In this document: positions 5,192 through 6,723 of the stretch, piece by piece
How the letters are laid out: each line of letters opens with the position of its first letter
How positions within the stretch are numbered: the stretch's first letter is position 1
Origin: Saprospirales bacterium
GTDB lineage: Bacteria > Bacteroidota > Bacteroidia > Chitinophagales > Saprospiraceae
Length of the DNA: 6,723 nt
Direction: 5' to 3'
NCBI GenBank assembly: GCA_024642645.1
Contig: JAHEAS010000195.1
Span: 1 to 6,723 of the forward strand
Made by a program: the position numbers and the translations under genes
Notes under the pieces: model-generated
Told to the model about the DNA's origin: nothing
The model's input: only the letters and a program-made list of their open reading frames with translations
The model's database searches: none

Positions 5192-6723
5192 ATGACAGAG
5201 AAAATACTCATCCTCGATTTCGGTTCTCAATATACCCAGCTTATCGCCCGTCGGGTACGTGAGTTGAATACTTACTGTGAGATTGTTCCATACAATAAAC
5301 TGCCAGCGCTTGATGAAACTGTAAGAGGTATTATCCTCAGCGGTAGTCCCTTTTCTGTTCGGCAAGAAGATGCCCTTCGGCTTGACCTCAATACAGTGAT
5401 TGGTCAGCGGCCAGTGCTAGGAATTTGCTACGGAGCACAGCTCATTGCTGACCAGCTAGGCGGCCAAGTTGACCGCTCTGAAAAGCGGGAGTATGGCAAG
5501 GCAGCTTTGACAAAAATCCATTCCAACGGCGCATTACTCAAAGGCGTGCCAACCGACTCACAAGTCTGGATGTCGCACGCTGATACCATCGTGAAATTGC
5601 CGGAGCAGTTTGAACTGATGGCCAGTACCGAAAGCGTTGAAGTTGCTGCCTTCAAAGCAAAAGAAGGCGCTTTTTCCGCCCCGGTTTTTTGCATTCAGTT
5701 CCACCCTGAAGTCACGCACAGTCTGGATGGGCTATCCATCCTACGCAATTTCGTTCACGACATTGCTGGCTGTAAAGGCGATTGGACACCTACCCATTTT
5801 ATCGAAGAAAAAATTGTGGAGCTGCGCAAAACAATCGGCAATGAACGAGTGCTGATGGGGCTAAGTGGTGGTGTGGATAGTACGGTGGCTGCCGAATTAT
5901 TGCACAAAGCCATTGGCGACAGGCTGGTTTGTTTTTTTGTGGACAATGGGTTGCTCCGCAAAAACGAATACCAAGAAGTGCTGGACAGTTATAAAGTAAT
6001 GGGCTTGAATGTGGTCGGCATTGACGCTAAGCAACGGTTCTATGACGAACTCGCTGGAGCTACCGACCCAGAAAAGAAACGTAAAATTATTGGCCGAGTC
6101 TTCATTGAGGTTTTCCAAGATGAGGCTCACAAACTAAAGGAAGATATTGCATGGCTAGGCCAAGGCACCATTTATCCAGATGTAATCGAATCGGTTTCGG
6201 TGCATGGTCCATCGGTCACCATCAAGTCACACCATAATGTGGGCGGACTGCCGGATTTGTTAAAACTGAAAATAGTGGAACCTTTGCGCTCGCTGTTCAA
6301 GGACGAAGTGCGCAGGGTAGGAAAAGAGTTGGGAATACCGACAGACATTCTTGGCAGGCATCCGTTCCCAGGGCCAGGGCTGGGTGTTCGGATTTTAGGG
6401 GACATCACACCCGAGAAGGTGGCACTTCTGCAGGAGGCAGATGCGATTTTCACCAAAAACTTGAAAAAATTCGGGCTTTATGACGAAGTTTGGCAGGCTG
6501 GAACAATGCTTTTGCCAATCCAATCGGTTGGTGTCATGGGTGATGAGCGTACCTATGAACAGCCAGTTGTGCTTCGGGCAGTAAATTCCACTGATGGCAT
6601 GACGGCTGAGTGGAGCCGATTGCCGCACGAGTTTTTAGCGGTAGTTTCCAATGAAATTGTCAACAACGTGAAAGGGATAAACCGGGTGGTGTACGATATT
6701 AGTACAAAACCGCCGGCGACGAT
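5192..6723 (+). CDS. guaA: GMP synthase (glutamine-hydrolysing), lacking its last few residues at the window end
   Basis: This cytoplasmic enzyme converts XMP to GMP using ATP and ammonia from glutamine, the last step of GMP synthesis. The frame is open for 510 codons to the window edge; the final residues read STKPPAT plus an incomplete codon, and relatives end PPATIEWE, so only about four residues and the stop are missing. Residues 1-190 form the class I glutamine amidotransferase, with nucleophile Cys79 in GICYGAQ and His171/Glu173 in FHPE. The ATP-pyrophosphatase domain follows, with its PP-loop SGGVDS at 225-230, then GTIYPDVIES and KSHHNVGGLP. The C-terminal dimerisation domain contains HPFPGPGLGVRILG and STDGMTAEWSRLP. 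GSPFSV near residue 50 replaces the SGGP of proteobacterial enzymes, as is usual in Bacteroidota. All catalytic residues are present. The gene has its own promoter and no Shine-Dalgarno. Confidence 0.98.
   Translation, partial: MTEKILILDFGSQYTQLIARRVRELNTYCEIVPYNKLPALDETVRGIILSGSPFSVRQEDALRLDLNTVIGQRPVLGICYGAQLIADQLGGQVDRSEKREYGKAALTKIHSNGALLKGVPTDSQVWMSHADTIVKLPEQFELMASTESVEVAAFKAKEGAFSAPVFCIQFHPEVTHSLDGLSILRNFVHDIAGCKGDWTPTHFIEEKIVELRKTIGNERVLMGLSGGVDSTVAAELLHKAIGDRLVCFFVDNGLLRKNEYQEVLDSYKVMGLNVVGIDAKQRFYDELAGATDPEKKRKIIGRVFIEVFQDEAHKLKEDIAWLGQGTIYPDVIESVSVHGPSVTIKSHHNVGGLPDLLKLKIVEPLRSLFKDEVRRVGKELGIPTDILGRHPFPGPGLGVRILGDITPEKVALLQEADAIFTKNLKKFGLYDEVWQAGTMLLPIQSVGVMGDERTYEQPVVLRAVNSTDGMTAEWSRLPHEFLAVVSNEIVNNVKGINRVVYDISTKPPAT

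Noticed and set aside
1..6723. CRISPR array, tRNA or rRNA genes, insertion sequence
   Set aside because: No regularly spaced repeats, no cloverleaf or rRNA-like stretch, and no transposase motifs or terminal repeats were seen on reading both strands.

Overview
The window looks like ordinary chromosomal DNA from a member of the Bacteroidota. Four things point there. GC is intermediate (mid-40s by eye). No recognisable Shine-Dalgarno sequence precedes any start. TAnnTTTG-type -7 promoter elements lie upstream of dapB and guaA. The proteins also have a Bacteroidota flavour: GuaA has GSPFSV rather than SGGP, DapB is a short form of about 246 residues, and the exporter NBD has the LSQGQ signature of peptidase-domain ABC exporters of this phylum. 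A Saprospiria/Chitinophagia-like source is a guess and cannot be settled from this window.

Layout, left to right. (1) Positions 1-2606, plus strand: a two-gene export operon. It holds the C-terminal 428 residues of an ABC exporter (last membrane helices plus a complete ATPase domain) and, 15 nt later, a complete HlyD-type periplasmic adaptor. Together they would form the inner-membrane and periplasmic parts of a type I-like secretion machine. The N-terminus of the exporter (possibly a C39 leader peptidase), the cargo and the outer-membrane channel are not in view. (2) Positions 2616-4127, minus strand: a 503-residue DUF5691-family protein of unknown function, tail-to-tail with the HlyD gene across only 9 nt. 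(3) Positions 4128-4335: a 208-nt divergent intergenic region with a likely promoter for dapB, a weaker candidate for the DUF5691 gene, and a GC-rich hairpin with a U-tract on the minus strand. (4) Positions 4336-5076, plus strand: dapB, complete (lysine/diaminopimelate synthesis). (5) Positions 5192-6723, plus strand: guaA, GMP synthase, lacking only its last few residues at the window edge. A strong TAnnTTTG promoter element ends 5 nt before its ATG, so the mRNA may be leaderless.

There is no obvious functional link between the export operon, the DUF5691 gene and the two housekeeping genes. I see no mobile element, CRISPR array, tRNA or rRNA. I do not find an undescribed multi-gene system here. 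The items most worth a second look are the isolated DUF5691 gene, a 14-bp perfect inverted repeat inside it, a 15-bp out-of-frame direct repeat inside dapB, the leaderless-looking guaA start, and the minus-strand terminator-like hairpin upstream of the DUF5691 gene.
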